Below the pieces are notes generated by a model. It searched no databases, was not told the DNA's origin, and was given only the letters and a program-made list of their open reading frames with translations. Below, piece by piece: positions 18,456-27,559 of a DNA stretch of 64,000 nucleotides (its first letter is position 1; each line of letters opens with the position of its first letter). The DNA is from Massilia kyonggiensis (GTDB taxonomy: Bacteria; Pseudomonadota; Gammaproteobacteria; Burkholderiales; Burkholderiaceae_D). The DNA is taken from positions 372,001 to 436,000 of the forward strand of contig NZ_JANUGY010000002.1 of NCBI RefSeq assembly GCF_024756235.1. The letters run 5' to 3'. Made by a program: the position numbers and the translations under genes.

Positions 18456-21041
18456 TCAGACGGCGACGCTATCCGCCACCTCGCGGAACTCGCTGATCTG
18501 GTCGAAGTTCATGTAGCGGTAGATCTGGTCGGCGTTCTCGTTGATCACGCCGATATGCGCCATGTACTCCTCGCGGGTCGGGATCTTGCCCAGCGTGGAG
18601 CAGACCGCGGCCAGTTCGGCCGAACCCAGGTACACGCGGGTGTCGATGCCGAGGCGGTTCGGGAAGTTACGCGTCGACGTCGACATCACGGTCGCACCCT
18701 TGCGGATCTGCGCCTGGTTACCCATGCACAGCGAGCAGCCCGGCATTTCCATGCGCGCGCCGGTGCGGCCCAGCGTGCCGTAGTGGCCTTCGGCCGTCAG
18801 CACCTGCTGGTCCATCTTGGTCGGCGGCGCGACCCACAGGCGGACCGGGATGTCGGTCTTGCCTTCGAGGAGCTTCGACGCGGCGCGGAAGTGGCCGATG
18901 TTGGTCATGCACGAGCCGACGAACACGTCGTCGATCTTGTCGCCGGCGACTTCGGACAGCGTCTTGACGTCGTCCGGGTCGTTCGGGCAGGCGACGATCG
19001 GTTCATGGATGTCGGCCAGGTCGATCTCGATGACGGCGGCGTACTCGGCATCCGCATCCGGTGCCAGCAGCTCCGGCTTCGCGAGCCACGCTTCCATGGC
19101 CTTGATGCGGCGCTCCAGCGTGCGGCGGTCCAGGTAGCCGTTCGCGATCATCCACTTCATCAGCGTGATGTTCGAGTTCATGTACTCGATGATCGGTGCC
19201 TTGTCCAGGTGGACCGTGCAGCCGGCGGCCGAGCGCTCGGCCGACGCGTCGGACAGTTCGAACGCCTGTTCGACCTTCAGGTTCGGCAGGCCTTCGATTT
19301 CCAGGATGCGGCCGGAGAAGATGTTCTTCTTGCCTTTCTTGTCGACGGTCAGCAGGCCTTGCTGGATCGCGTACAGCGGGATCGCGTTGACGAGGTCACG
19401 CAGCGTGACGCCCGGCTTCATCTCGCCCTTGAAGCGGACCAGCACCGATTCCGGCATGTCCAGCGGCATGACGCCGGTGGCGGCCGCGAAGGCGACCAGG
19501 CCCGAGCCGGCCGGGAACGAGATACCGATCGGGAAGCGGGTGTGCGAGTCGCCGCCGGTGCCGACGGTGTCCGGCAGCAGCAGGCGGTTCAGCCACGAGT
19601 GGATCACGCCGTCGCCCGGACGCAGTGCGACGCCGCCGCGGTTCTCGATGAACGTCGGCAGTTCCTTGTGCATCTTGACGTCGACCAGCTTCGGATACGC
19701 GGCCGTGTGGCAGAACGATTGCATCACGAGGTCGGCCGAGAAGCCCAGGCAGGCCAGGTCCTTCAGCTCGTCGCGGGTCATCGGGCCGGTGGTGTCCTGG
19801 GAGCCGACGGTGGTCATCTTCGGTTCGCAGTACGTGCCCGGACGGATGCCCTGGCCTTCCGGCAGGCCGCACGCGCGGCCGACCATCTTCTGCGCCAGCG
19901 AGAAGCCGCGGCCCGAATCGGCCGGGTTCTGCGGCAGGCGGAACAGCGTCGACGGCGCGAGGCCCAGCGCTTCACGCGCCTTGGCGGTGAGGCCGCGGCC
20001 GATGATCAGCGGAATACGGCCGCCGGCGCGCACTTCGTCGAACAGCACGTCGGACTTGACCTTGAACTCGGCGATCACTTCGCCGTTTTTCAGGGCCTTG
20101 CCGTCGTACGGACGCAGTTCGATGACGTCGCCCATGTCCATGTTCGACACGTCGACTTCGATCGGCAGGGCGCCGGCGTCTTCCATCGTGTTGTAGAAGA
20201 TCGGGGCGATCTTGGTGCCGAGGCACACGCCGCCGAAGCGCTTGTTCGGGATGAACGGGATGTCTTCGCCCGTGAACCACAGCACCGAGTTGGTGGCGGA
20301 TTTACGCGAGGAGCCCGTGCCGACCACGTCGCCCACGTAGGCGACCAGGTGGCCCTTGGCCTTCAGTGCCTCGATCTGCTTGATCGGGCCGATCTTGCCC
20401 GGCTCTTCCGGGTTGATGCCCGGGCGCGGGTTCTTCAGCATGGCCAGCGCGTGCAGCGGGATGTCCGGGCGGGTGGTCGCGTCCGGAGCGGGCGACAGGT
20501 CGTCGGTGTTCGTCTCGCCGGACACCTTGAAGACGGTCAGCGTCATGCTTTCCGGGACGGCCGGACGCGACGTGAACCATTCGGCATCGGCCCACGACTG
20601 GATCACTTCCTTGGCGTTGGCGCTGCCCTTGTCGGCCAGTTCCTTGACGTCGTGGAAGTAGTCGAACATCAGCAGGGTCTTTTTCAGGCCTTCGGCGGCG
20701 ACTTTGCCGACCACGGCGTCGTCCAGCAGGTCGATCATCGGCTTGATGTTGAAGCCGCCGAGCATCGTGCCCAGCAGGCGGGTCGCCAGTTCGCGCGAGA
20801 TCAGCGGGCTGGTTTCCTCGCCGCGGGCGATCTTGTTCAGGAATGCGGCCTTGACCTTGGCCGCGTCGTCCACACCGGCCGGAACGCGGTTGGTGATCAG
20901 GTCGACCAGGAAGTCTTCTTCGCCCGCCGGCGGATTCTTCAGGAGTTCGACCAGGTCCGTGGTCTGGGCTGCGGACAGGGGCAGCGGGGGCACGCCGAGG
21001 GCGGCGCGTTCGGCGACATGGGTGCGGTATGCGGCTAACAT
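18456..21041 (-). CDS. acnB: Bifunctional aconitate hydratase 2 / 2-methylisocitrate dehydratase
   Basis: 861 residues, close to the usual length of AcnB. N-terminal HEAT-like domain ([22 protein letters not shown]), swivel domain, then the catalytic domains with FeS-cluster and substrate motifs: [26 protein letters not shown] and [10 protein letters not shown]. It interconverts citrate and isocitrate in the TCA cycle and dehydrates 2-methylisocitrate in the methylcitrate cycle. Followed by a strong terminator. The 143-base upstream region contains repeated TAAGAC elements (21115-21135). Confidence 0.97.
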   Translation of the reverse strand: MLAAYRTHVAERAALGVPPLPLSAAQTTDLVELLKNPPAGEEDFLVDLITNRVPAGVDDAAKVKAAFLNKIARGEETSPLISRELATRLLGTMLGGFNIKPMIDLLDDAVVGKVAAEGLKKTLLMFDYFHDVKELADKGSANAKEVIQSWADAEWFTSRPAVPESMTLTVFKVSGETNTDDLSPAPDATTRPDIPLHALAMLKNPRPGINPEEPGKIGPIKQIEALKAKGHLVAYVGDVVGTGSSRKSATNSVLWFTGEDIPFIPNKRFGGVCLGTKIAPIFYNTMEDAGALPIEVDVSNMDMGDVIELRPYDGKALKNGEVIAEFKVKSDVLFDEVRAGGRIPLIIGRGLTAKAREALGLAPSTLFRLPQNPADSGRGFSLAQKMVGRACGLPEGQGIRPGTYCEPKMTTVGSQDTTGPMTRDELKDLACLGFSADLVMQSFCHTAAYPKLVDVKMHKELPTFIENRGGVALRPGDGVIHSWLNRLLLPDTVGTGGDSHTRFPIGISFPAGSGLVAFAAATGVMPLDMPESVLVRFKGEMKPGVTLRDLVNAIPLYAIQQGLLTVDKKGKKNIFSGRILEIEGLPNLKVEQAFELSDASAERSAAGCTVHLDKAPIIEYMNSNITLMKWMIANGYLDRRTLERRIKAMEAWLAKPELLAPDADAEYAAVIEIDLADIHEPIVACPNDPDDVKTLSEVAGDKIDDVFVGSCMTNIGHFRAASKLLEGKTDIPVRLWVAPPTKMDQQVLTAEGHYGTLGRTGARMEMPGCSLCMGNQAQIRKGATVMSTSTRNFPNRLGIDTRVYLGSAELAAVCSTLGKIPTREEYMAHIGVINENADQIYRYMNFDQISEFREVADSVAV

Positions 21042-21114
21042 GGGAAGCTCTTTCAGTCGATTTGAAAATCAGGACAGCGGTTGCTGGCCCCGTACTGCCG
21101 ATATTGTATCTCAA

Positions 21115-21135
21115 GTCTTCTATAAGACATAAGAC
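21115..21135. promoter_or_regulatory. GTCTT/AAGAC repeats upstream of acnB
   Basis: GTCTT at 21115-21119 pairs with AAGAC at 21124-21128 across four bases, and a second TAAGAC copy follows at 21130-21135, seven bases after the first. They lie 74-94 bases upstream of the acnB start in an unusually AT-rich stretch. The arrangement resembles a small operator for a dimeric regulator; which one is not known. Confidence 0.35.
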
Positions 21136-21184
21136 GTAATATCGGTTAACTGTCAAAGCTGCCCGAAAGTGTGGCGCCGGGCCG

Positions 21185-21658
21185 TCAGGTGAGGGGCGTA
21201 TCGACCTTCTTCAGCGTGCGCAGCACGAAGCTGGACTTGCTGTGCCGGATGCCCGGGATGTTGTAGATACGCTCGCGCAGCAGCCGCTCGTAGTCGCGCG
21301 TGTCCTTCACGGCGATGCGGATGAAGTAATCGTAGTCGCCCGAGATCAGCGCGGCTTCCAGCACTTCCGGGATCGATTCGAGCGCCTGGCCGAATTTGTA
21401 CAGCGTCTCCTCGCTGTGGCTGTCCAGCGTCACCTGGACGATGACCGTGTCGTGGTAGCCGAGGCTCGCCAGGTCGACCTTCACCGTGTACGCCGCCAGC
21501 AGGCCGCTGTCCGTCATCCGCTTGATGCGGTTCCAGCACGATGTCGTCGACAGGTTGACCGTGCTGCTGATCTCCTGCAGGGGCGTGCGCGAGTCCTTCA
21601 GCAGGATGGCCAGGATCTGCAAATCGGTCGCGTCGTAAATTCTTCTCTGATCGTCCAT
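21185..21658 (-). CDS. Lrp/AsnC family transcriptional regulator
   Basis: 157 residues. N-terminal AsnC-type helix-turn-helix (DATDLQILAILLKDSRTPLQEIS, SCWNRIKRMTDSGLL), then an RAM/AsnC ligand-binding domain with the hinge-strand motif VLEAALISGDYDYFIRIAVKD. These regulators sense amino acids and often control a divergent neighbour. The start at 21658 (MDDQRRIYD) matches the family N-terminus; upstream in-frame codons lie in the promoter region. Divergent from an acetolactate synthase gene, a plausible branched-chain amino acid target. Confidence 0.92.
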   Translation of the reverse strand: MDDQRRIYDATDLQILAILLKDSRTPLQEISSTVNLSTTSCWNRIKRMTDSGLLAAYTVKVDLASLGYHDTVIVQVTLDSHSEETLYKFGQALESIPEVLEAALISGDYDYFIRIAVKDTRDYERLLRERIYNIPGIRHSKSSFVLRTLKKVDTPLT

Positions 21659-21743
21659 GATAGCTGAAAACTTTTCGGAACAGCGGGCAATTATAGCGAA
21701 AAATATGAAGCACTTTCCGCAATCGGGCCGATAAAATTCAGGG
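21659..21743. promoter_or_regulatory. Shared divergent promoter, Lrp-type regulator / acetolactate synthase
   Basis: An 85-base AT-rich gap in an otherwise GC-rich region separates the two start codons. The close divergent arrangement suggests the regulator binds here and controls both genes. No single palindrome stands out, which is usual for the degenerate Lrp sites. Confidence 0.4.
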
Positions 21744-23456
21744 ATGAAAACACTTCCTCCCTCGACCGCCGCCCGCGTGCTGGTCGACACGCTGGTGGAC
21801 TGCGGCGTCGACACCGTGTTCGGCTATCCCGGCGGCGCGGTGCTGCCGCTGTACGACGCGCTCGCCCTCGACCGGCGCATCCGCCACATCCTCGTGCGCC
21901 ACGAACAGGCGGCCGTCCACGCGGCCCAGGGCTATGCGCGCTCGACCGGCCGGCTCGGCGTCGTCTTCGTGACGTCCGGCCCCGGTGTCGCGAACACGAC
22001 GTCCGGCCTGCTCGACGCGCTGAGCGATTCGATTCCCGTGCTGTGCATCAGCGGCCAGGTCGCGACGAGTGCGATCGGCACCAACGCGTTCCAGGAATGC
22101 GACGCGCTCGGCATCACGCGCACGGTCACGAAATGGAATACGCAGGTGCGCGACGCCGGCGCCGTCGCCGATACGATCCGGACGGCCGTCGCGACGGCGC
22201 TGGGCGGGCGGCCGGGGCCGGTGCTGGTCGACGTGCCGAAAGATATCCAGGCGACCCAGGTGGCTGTCGCCTCGCCCCGCCCGCATGTGCAGGCTCTCCC
22301 CGTGGCGGTGGAGGGCGCCGCGCTGGAGCGGGCGGCACACCTGATCCGGCACGCACGCCGCCCCGTGTTCTACGGCGGCGGAGGCCTGGTCAACGCGGGC
22401 GACGCCGCCTGCGCCGCGTTCGCCCGCCTCGTGCGCTGGAAGGAGGCGCCGTGCACGCTGACCCTGATGGGGCTGGGCGCGTTCCCCGCGTCGGACCCGC
22501 GCTGGCTCGGCATGCTGGGCATGCACGGCACGCTGGAAGCGAACCTCTCGATGCACGAGGCGGATCTCGTCGTGTGCGTGGGCGCGCGCTTCGACGACCG
22601 CGTCACGGGGAACCTCGCGCACTTCTGTCCGGAGGCGCGCATCGTCCACGTCGACGTCGATCCGGCATCGATCGGCAAGGTCGTGCGCACGGACGTCGGC
22701 CTCGCGGGCGACTGCGCCGCTATCCTCGACGGCCTGCTGCGGATGCTGGACGGCGCCGACCCCGTTCCGACCGCGGCGTGGTGGGACAGGATCGCCTCAT
22801 GGCGCGCGGCGCGCTGCCTCGACGTGCCGGCATCCAACTCGGGCATCCTGCCGCAACGGCTGATGCGCACGCTGTCGGATCACGTGGCGCGGCGCGGCGC
22901 GATCGTGTCGACCGACGTGGGCCAGCACCAGATGTGGGCTGCGCAGTATCTCGGGTTCGACCGCCCCCGGCGCTGGCTCACGTCGGGCGGCGCGGGCACG
23001 ATGGGTTATGGCCTGCCCGCGGCGATCGGCGCCCAGGTCGCGCATCCCGATGATCTCGTCGTGTGCATCTCGGGCGACGCGTCCGTGCTGATGAACATCC
23101 AGGAGCTGGCGACGGCGGTGCAGCACCGGTGTCCCGTGAAACTGGTCCTGTCGAACAACGGCTGCATGGGCATGGTGCGGCAGTGGCAGGAGCTGCATTA
23201 CGAAGGGCGCTACAGCCACAGCTACTTGGAGGCGTTGCCGGACTTCGTGGCGCTGGCCCGCGCGTTCGGCTGGCAGGCGCGCCGCGTCGAGGATCCGGCC
23301 GAACTCGATGCCGCCGTGGCGGCGTGCATGGATTCACAGGGACCGTACCTGCTCGACGCGCGGGTCGAGCAGGCCGAGAACTGCTTTCCGATGATCCCCG
23401 CGGGGCGGGGGCATCACGAGATCATGCTGGCGAAGGACCGCTGGTACGAGGCTTAG
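21744..23456 (+). CDS. Acetolactate synthase large subunit-like ThDP enzyme, orphan
   Basis: 570 residues with the three-domain layout of acetolactate synthases: N-terminal pyrimidine-binding domain (VFGYPGGAVLPLYDAL; activating Glu in LVRHEQAAVHAAQGYAR), central domain, and C-terminal ThDP-binding domain with GDASVLMNIQEL...NNGCMGMVRQWQ. It should condense pyruvate (with pyruvate or 2-oxobutyrate) in branched-chain amino acid or acetoin synthesis. No small regulatory subunit gene (ilvN/ilvH) and no ilvC lie next to it, unlike the usual ilv operon. Other ThDP decarboxylases remain possible. Its 3' end overlaps the convergent GH97 gene by four bases. Confidence 0.85.
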   Translation: MKTLPPSTAARVLVDTLVDCGVDTVFGYPGGAVLPLYDALALDRRIRHILVRHEQAAVHAAQGYARSTGRLGVVFVTSGPGVANTTSGLLDALSDSIPVLCISGQVATSAIGTNAFQECDALGITRTVTKWNTQVRDAGAVADTIRTAVATALGGRPGPVLVDVPKDIQATQVAVASPRPHVQALPVAVEGAALERAAHLIRHARRPVFYGGGGLVNAGDAACAAFARLVRWKEAPCTLTLMGLGAFPASDPRWLGMLGMHGTLEANLSMHEADLVVCVGARFDDRVTGNLAHFCPEARIVHVDVDPASIGKVVRTDVGLAGDCAAILDGLLRMLDGADPVPTAAWWDRIASWRAARCLDVPASNSGILPQRLMRTLSDHVARRGAIVSTDVGQHQMWAAQYLGFDRPRRWLTSGGAGTMGYGLPAAIGAQVAHPDDLVVCISGDASVLMNIQELATAVQHRCPVKLVLSNNGCMGMVRQWQELHYEGRYSHSYLEALPDFVALARAFGWQARRVEDPAELDAAVAACMDSQGPYLLDARVEQAENCFPMIPAGRGHHEIMLAKDRWYEA

Positions 23457-25336
23457 AGGGGGCGCAGCCACAGCGCCTGGCCGCCGGAAGCGGGCAGGTC
23501 GAGCTGCAGCACGGTGGCCGCGTCCACCGTGCGGGTGCGGATGCCGACTTTGGTTCGCGTCGGCGCGGACGGGTCGTCCGCATAGATCGTCGCCTCGTAG
23601 CGCTTGCCCTTCGGGAGGAAGTCGAAGCGCAGCGGGATGCGGCGCGCGTCGTTGTTCGTGATGCTGCCCACGAACCACTCGTCGCCCTTGCGCCGCGCGA
23701 TCGTCACGTCGCGGCCCGGCGCGCCGTCCAGCACGCGCGTCTCGTCCCACGTGGTCGGGATGCGGTCCCAGAACGCCAGCTCCGGCTCGTCGCGCGAGCG
23801 GTCCGGCGTGTCGTACCAGTACAGCGTCTGCAGCGGGCTGTAATAGACCACCGCCAGCGCCAGCTGGTGCGCGTGCGTCGTGCGGATGCGCGGGTCGTAG
23901 TAGCAGATCGTGTAGTCGGCCGCGCCGGCGAGGTAGCGCACGAACGGCAGCACCGTGTTGTGCGTGGCGTCCGGCATTTCCTCGTTGCCGCGGATGCCTT
24001 CCGCCGTCAGCAGGTTGGGCCAGGTGCGTTGCTCGCCGGTGGGACGCCAGTCGTCGTGGATGTTGACCATGATGTTGGCGGCCGCCGCCTGCTGGATCGT
24101 CTTTTCGAGCCACGTCGTCCACCGGTGCGAACCGACCTGCACGAAGCCGAATTTCACACCTGCGACGCCCCAGTCGCGGTAGGTCTGGAACAGCGTGTCG
24201 CCCTGCGCCATCAGGCCCTGCTGGTTCACGTACAGCCACACGCCGATGCCCTTGCTCTTCGCATAGGCGATGATGCCGGGGAGGTCGAAGTCGGGAATCG
24301 CCACTTTCGTCGCGTCGGCATCGAACGAGAACGCGTTGCCGTACCACTTGAAGTCGAACAGCACGTATTGCAGCTTGTGACGGGCGGCGAAGTCGATGTT
24401 GGCCTTCGCGTCCTTCGTCGTCAGCGACATCACGCGCATGATCTTGCCCGGCTTGATCCACGACGTGTCGGTGATGCGCGACGGGGCGTTGAGGTTCAGG
24501 ATGAAGTCGTTGTTTTCGATCAGCTGGCCGGGACGGCGTGCGATCATGATTCCGCGCCAGGGCGTGGCGAACGGCGAGACCAGGTCGGCCGGGTCGTGCA
24601 TGGCCGTCACGATGGTGTCCGGCTTGTCGGCGCTCAGCTTGAACTTGGTGCGCGCGTAATCGACCATCTGGCCCTCGAGCAGGGCGACGGACAGGCCGTT
24701 CGGCAGCTGCAGCGTCAGCGGGCGCTCGGCCTGGTCGGGCCAGTTCGACAGGGGCATCAGCTGGTACGGGCCCTGGGCCCAGCCGTGGAACCATGCGCGG
24801 GTGCCGGCCGGCAGCGCGAATTCCGTGTCCTCGCCGATGATGCGGTAATACGTGCCTTTTTCGTTCTCGGGGAACGCGAAGCGCAGCGCCACGCCGGCGT
24901 CGTAAGCGCGCACTTCGACGGACAGTTTATAGGTCGGGTTGTCGTCCTTGACCAGGTCGACGGTGAGGGCCTGGTAGTGGTCGCGGACGTGCGTGCGCTC
25001 GCCCGTGACGGGCGTCCACGTGCTGTCGTGGCTGGCGCGGCGCACGCCCGCCACGCGCAGGTTCTCGAACCAGCGTGCGTGATGGTCGACGGGCAGCGCC
25101 ATCGCATTTTCGGACAGGTGGTTGTCGAGGCGCAGTTCCAGCAGCGAGTCGCGGATGACGGTCTCGCCGTCGTAGCGCACGTTGTAGGTCAGGGCGCGCT
25201 TGCCGGCGGCGTCCAGCTGCTGTGCCAGTTCCAGCACGATGTGGCCATCGGGCGAGGCGACGCGTTCGATCATGTCCGCAGCGGCGGCGTGCACGGCGGC
25301 GGCGCACAGCCACACGGCGGCGAAAAATTGGCGCAT
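23453..25336 (-). CDS. GH97 family alpha-glucosidase/alpha-galactosidase
   Basis: 627 residues, secreted (signal MRQFFAAVWLCAAAVHAAAA). The N-terminal beta-super-sandwich contains SPDGHIVLEL. The central barrel carries GVAGVKFGFVQVGSHR, IHDDWRPTGEQRTWPN and LLTAEGIRGNEEM, followed by a C-terminal beta domain. In GH97, retaining members have an Asp nucleophile in the strand where this protein has Gly397 (KFGF), while inverting members use glutamates such as those in EGIRGNEE, so an inverting SusB-like mechanism is predicted. GGGAG supports the start at 25336 over an ATG at 25348. A TGTTATCGATCACA site sits just upstream. Confidence 0.9.
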   Translation of the reverse strand: MRQFFAAVWLCAAAVHAAAADMIERVASPDGHIVLELAQQLDAAGKRALTYNVRYDGETVIRDSLLELRLDNHLSENAMALPVDHHARWFENLRVAGVRRASHDSTWTPVTGERTHVRDHYQALTVDLVKDDNPTYKLSVEVRAYDAGVALRFAFPENEKGTYYRIIGEDTEFALPAGTRAWFHGWAQGPYQLMPLSNWPDQAERPLTLQLPNGLSVALLEGQMVDYARTKFKLSADKPDTIVTAMHDPADLVSPFATPWRGIMIARRPGQLIENNDFILNLNAPSRITDTSWIKPGKIMRVMSLTTKDAKANIDFAARHKLQYVLFDFKWYGNAFSFDADATKVAIPDFDLPGIIAYAKSKGIGVWLYVNQQGLMAQGDTLFQTYRDWGVAGVKFGFVQVGSHRWTTWLEKTIQQAAAANIMVNIHDDWRPTGEQRTWPNLLTAEGIRGNEEMPDATHNTVLPFVRYLAGAADYTICYYDPRIRTTHAHQLALAVVYYSPLQTLYWYDTPDRSRDEPELAFWDRIPTTWDETRVLDGAPGRDVTIARRKGDEWFVGSITNNDARRIPLRFDFLPKGKRYEATIYADDPSAPTRTKVGIRTRTVDAATVLQLDLPASGGQALWLRPL

Positions 25337-25351
25337 GAGGTCTCCCATATT

Positions 25352-25365
25352 TGTTATCGATCACA
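25352..25365. promoter_or_regulatory. TGTTATCGATCACA operator-like site
   Basis: Thirteen of 14 bases match the ideal palindrome TGTTATCGATAACA. It lies 16 bases upstream of the GH97 start codon, where a bound repressor would block initiation. Sister sites are at 12344, 26025 and 49917. Confidence 0.55.
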
Positions 25366-25401
25366 TGGTAGCAGATATTCGCTGCCTGATGCAATCGGCG
25401 C

Positions 25402-25965
25402 TTATTCGCTATACAGGCTCGGGAAGCTGTCGCTCGAATCGCCGCGGGCGCGTGCGGCGCGTTCGTCGGCCAGGTCGCGTTCGAGGGCGGCGACGCAGGA
25501 GGCCAGGTCTTCCTCCTTGCCGGCGACGGTGACCGTCCGCGCGGCGGCGCCGTCGATGCGCATCCACAGCGTCCGCTGGCGCAGGAACGTCCGCAACACG
25601 TCCATCATGGCCGGGGAGGGGACGTGCGCAGACGCACGATCAACCTTGTCCGGGCGTAGCGCGACGTTGAGCACCGTCTGTGCGCCGGCGCCGATTTCCA
25701 GCAGGTGGGGGCGGGCCGGCGGCTCGTCCTCGCGCAGCCTGACCTTGCCGACCAGTTCGAGCGTTTTGGGGTCGACGCCCACGCCGACGGTCAGGCGCAG
25801 GAACTGCCGGATATCGCCTCCGACCGGCATCGTCGCGAGCGTGCACTGCACGATACCGTGGTCGCCGCCGTCCATCCAGAAACCCAGCTGCTCTTGTGCC
25901 GGTGCCGGCTGGGCGAAGCAGGACGTCACGCAGAATGCTGCAAGCAGGGCCGGCACCGGTCTCAT
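25402..25965 (-). CDS. Secreted protein of unknown function
   Basis: 187 residues with a signal peptide (MRPVPALLAAFCVTSCFAQPAPA) and no domain I recognise. The middle contains LTVGVGVDPKTLELVGKVRLREDEPPARPHLLEIG-like beta segments, cut here for length, and the C-terminus is helical and acidic/basic (EEDLASCVAALERDLADERAARARG). The ATG at 25965 follows AAGGAAGACA. It lies between GH97 and GH43 genes, both flanked by the TTATCGATAA-type sites, so it may belong to the same sugar-responsive locus. Function not assigned. Confidence 0.65.
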   Translation of the reverse strand: MRPVPALLAAFCVTSCFAQPAPAQEQLGFWMDGGDHGIVQCTLATMPVGGDIRQFLRLTVGVGVDPKTLELVGKVRLREDEPPARPHLLEIGAGAQTVLNVALRPDKVDRASAHVPSPAMMDVLRTFLRQRTLWMRIDGAAARTVTVAGKEEDLASCVAALERDLADERAARARGDSSDSFPSLYSE

Positions 25966-26024
25966 TGTCTTCCTTTCATCGATCGCGCCGGCCAGTGTAA
26001 TAAAAAGTCCGCGACAAATGGCGG

Positions 26025-26038
26025 GGATATCGATAACA
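26025..26038. promoter_or_regulatory. GGATATCGATAACA operator-like site
   Basis: Twelve of 14 bases match TGTTATCGATAACA, with the right half perfect. It is in the divergent gap between the unknown secreted protein (left) and the GH43 gene, 29 bases before the GH43 start codon. Confidence 0.5.
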
Positions 26039-26066
26039 TTACACATCCATTCACGGAGACGAACCC

Positions 26067-27176
26067 ATGAAGCACACGATGAAGCTCTTCCTGGCGGCGG
26101 CAGCGCTGCTGCCCGCGACGGGGGCGCAGGCCGACGGCGTGTTCCGGCCCGGCGCGCTCTGGCCGGATGACAAGGGCGTGCACATCAACGCGCACGGCGG
26201 CGGCATCCTGGAACACGACGGCGTGTATTACTGGTTCGGCGAGCACAAGGTGTCGGGGACGGCGGGCAACGTTGCCCAGGTCGGCGTGCACGTGTACAGC
26301 TCGCGCAACCTGACCGACTGGAAGGACGAAGGCATCGCGCTCGCGGTCAGCAACGATCCGGCCAGCGACATCGTCAAGGGCGCGATCATCGAACGGCCGA
26401 AGGTGATCCGCAATCCTAAAACTGGAAAATTCGTGATGTGGTTCCACTTGGAGCTCAAGGGCAAGCGCTACGACGCGGCGCGTGCGGGCGTGGCCGTCGC
26501 GGACAAGGTGACGGGGCCGTACGTCTACCAGGGCTCGTTCAGGCCGGACGCGGGGGCGTGGCCCGTCGATGTGACGCCGGCGGACAAGGACCCGGCCACG
26601 TCCTTCCTCGCGCGCGACTTCGCGGGTGGGCAGATGTCGCGCGACATGACCTTGTTCGTGGACGACGACGGCAAGGCCTACCAGCTCTACGCCTCGGAGG
26701 AAAACCACACGATGCACGTGTCGCGCTTGACGGACGACTACCTGCGTTCGGCCGGGCAGTACGGACGGGTGAAGCAGAACGGCGACGACGAAGCCCCGGC
26801 CATCTTCAAGCGCGGCGGTAAATACTACCTCGTGACGTCGGGCCTGACGGGCTGGGCGCCGAATCCGGCGAAATCGTACGTTGCCAATAACATCCTCGGG
26901 CCGTGGAAGGCGCTTGGCAACCCGGTGCGCGGCACGCCGGAACAGCAGAAGATCACGTTCGGCGGCCAGTCGACGTACGCGCTGACACTCCAGCGCAACG
27001 GCTGCATGCGGCATATCCTGATGCTCGACGTGTGGCGCAAGGAGGACGCGATCGACGGGCGCTACGTGTGGCTGCCCATCGAGTGGGAAGGCGGCAAGCC
27101 GGTGGTGCGCTGGCGCGACCAGTGGACGCTGGCGGACATGGACAAGCTGCCCTGCGACGGGCCACCAAAAACCTGA
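26067..27176 (+). CDS. GH43 family glycosidase, exo-beta-1,3-galactanase-like
   Basis: 369 residues, secreted (leader to GAQA-DG). A single five-bladed propeller begins VHINAHGGGILEHDGVYYWFGEH, the signature of the galactanase-like GH43 subfamilies rather than the xylosidase/arabinosidase ones. Catalytic acid candidate Glu242 is in GDDEAPAIF. The general-base position is filled by Gln301 in FGGQSTYAL, as described for fungal exo-beta-1,3-galactanase Pc1,3Gal43A. Probable role: trimming arabinogalactan-type side chains. GGAG precedes the ATG. A TTATCGATAA-type site is upstream. Confidence 0.85.
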   Translation: MKHTMKLFLAAAALLPATGAQADGVFRPGALWPDDKGVHINAHGGGILEHDGVYYWFGEHKVSGTAGNVAQVGVHVYSSRNLTDWKDEGIALAVSNDPASDIVKGAIIERPKVIRNPKTGKFVMWFHLELKGKRYDAARAGVAVADKVTGPYVYQGSFRPDAGAWPVDVTPADKDPATSFLARDFAGGQMSRDMTLFVDDDGKAYQLYASEENHTMHVSRLTDDYLRSAGQYGRVKQNGDDEAPAIFKRGGKYYLVTSGLTGWAPNPAKSYVANNILGPWKALGNPVRGTPEQQKITFGGQSTYALTLQRNGCMRHILMLDVWRKEDAIDGRYVWLPIEWEGGKPVVRWRDQWTLADMDKLPCDGPPKT

Positions 27177-27195
27177 CTTGCCGGGAGAGCAATAC

Positions 27196-27228
27196 GGGCC
27201 GTACACTGAGCCTTTCGAACGGCCGGGT
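27196..27228. repeat. Single REP-like element (degenerate CTGAGCCTGTCGAAGG copy)
   Basis: The stretch around CACTGAGCCTTTCGAACGG resembles the short intergenic repeat (CTGAGCCTGTCGAAGG) dispersed in many proteobacterial genomes. Only one copy is visible, with two or three changes, between the GH43 gene and the 57-residue gene. Chance similarity is possible. Confidence 0.3.
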
Positions 27229-27256
27229 GCGTATCGATCTCAGAATGGGAAGCGTT

Positions 27257-27430
27257 ATGAATTACTTTGTCGGTTTTGGTCTTGGAACGGCACTGGGCAC
27301 GCTACTTGTCACAGGCTTTTTCAGCGACGCCCACCAATTCGACTGGGGGCGCGCACTGTTCGTCGGTTTGTTTAGCGGTTTGGCAGCGGCCGGCTTGTCC
27401 TTGCTTACCCGGAAAAAGAAACGAGATTGA
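27257..27430 (+). CDS. Small two-helix membrane protein
   Basis: 57 residues: MNYFVGFGLGTALGTLLVTGFF forms one hydrophobic helix, a short polar turn (SDAHQFDWG) follows, then a second helix (ALFVGLFSGLAAAGLSLL) and a positively charged tail TRKKKRD, so the C-terminus should be cytoplasmic. GGGAAGCG lies upstream of the ATG. A 6-bp hairpin (TGCGGA/TCCGCA, 27431-27448) follows the stop directly. No family recognised. Confidence 0.6.
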   Translation: MNYFVGFGLGTALGTLLVTGFFSDAHQFDWGRALFVGLFSGLAAAGLSLLTRKKKRD

Positions 27431-27508
27431 TGCGGATCGCGCTCCGCACGTGTTGCGGGGCGGTGAGGTCGCAAAAATCTTGAGCAATCATGTCGATTCT
27501 GCTGCTCC

Positions 27509-27523
27509 CTGCACGTCGTGCAG
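27509..27523. promoter_or_regulatory. CTGCACG-T-CGTGCAG palindrome
   Basis: Perfect seven-base arms around one base, 36 bases upstream of the first RibD-like reductase gene. It could be an operator for a TetR-like factor or a short RNA hairpin; no T-run follows, so a terminator is unlikely. Confidence 0.35.
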
Positions 27524-27559
27524 AGACAACACCATTTTTCATGAGCGCAGGAGATTCCA

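Noticed and set aside
17109-21038. Very long open frames antisense to the GGDEF-EAL and acnB genes
   Set aside because: They mirror the codons of well-identified genes on the other strand in GC-rich DNA; the products are low-complexity Arg/His/Val-rich sequences without domains or ribosome sites.
27225-27240. GTATCGATCT near the 57-residue gene as a fifth member of the TTATCGATAA set
   Set aside because: Only the TATCGAT core matches; the outer bases do not.
27431-27448. TGCGGA/TCCGCA hairpin as a terminator after the small membrane protein
   Set aside because: Only six base pairs and no T-run follows; mentioned with the gene but not called as a terminator.
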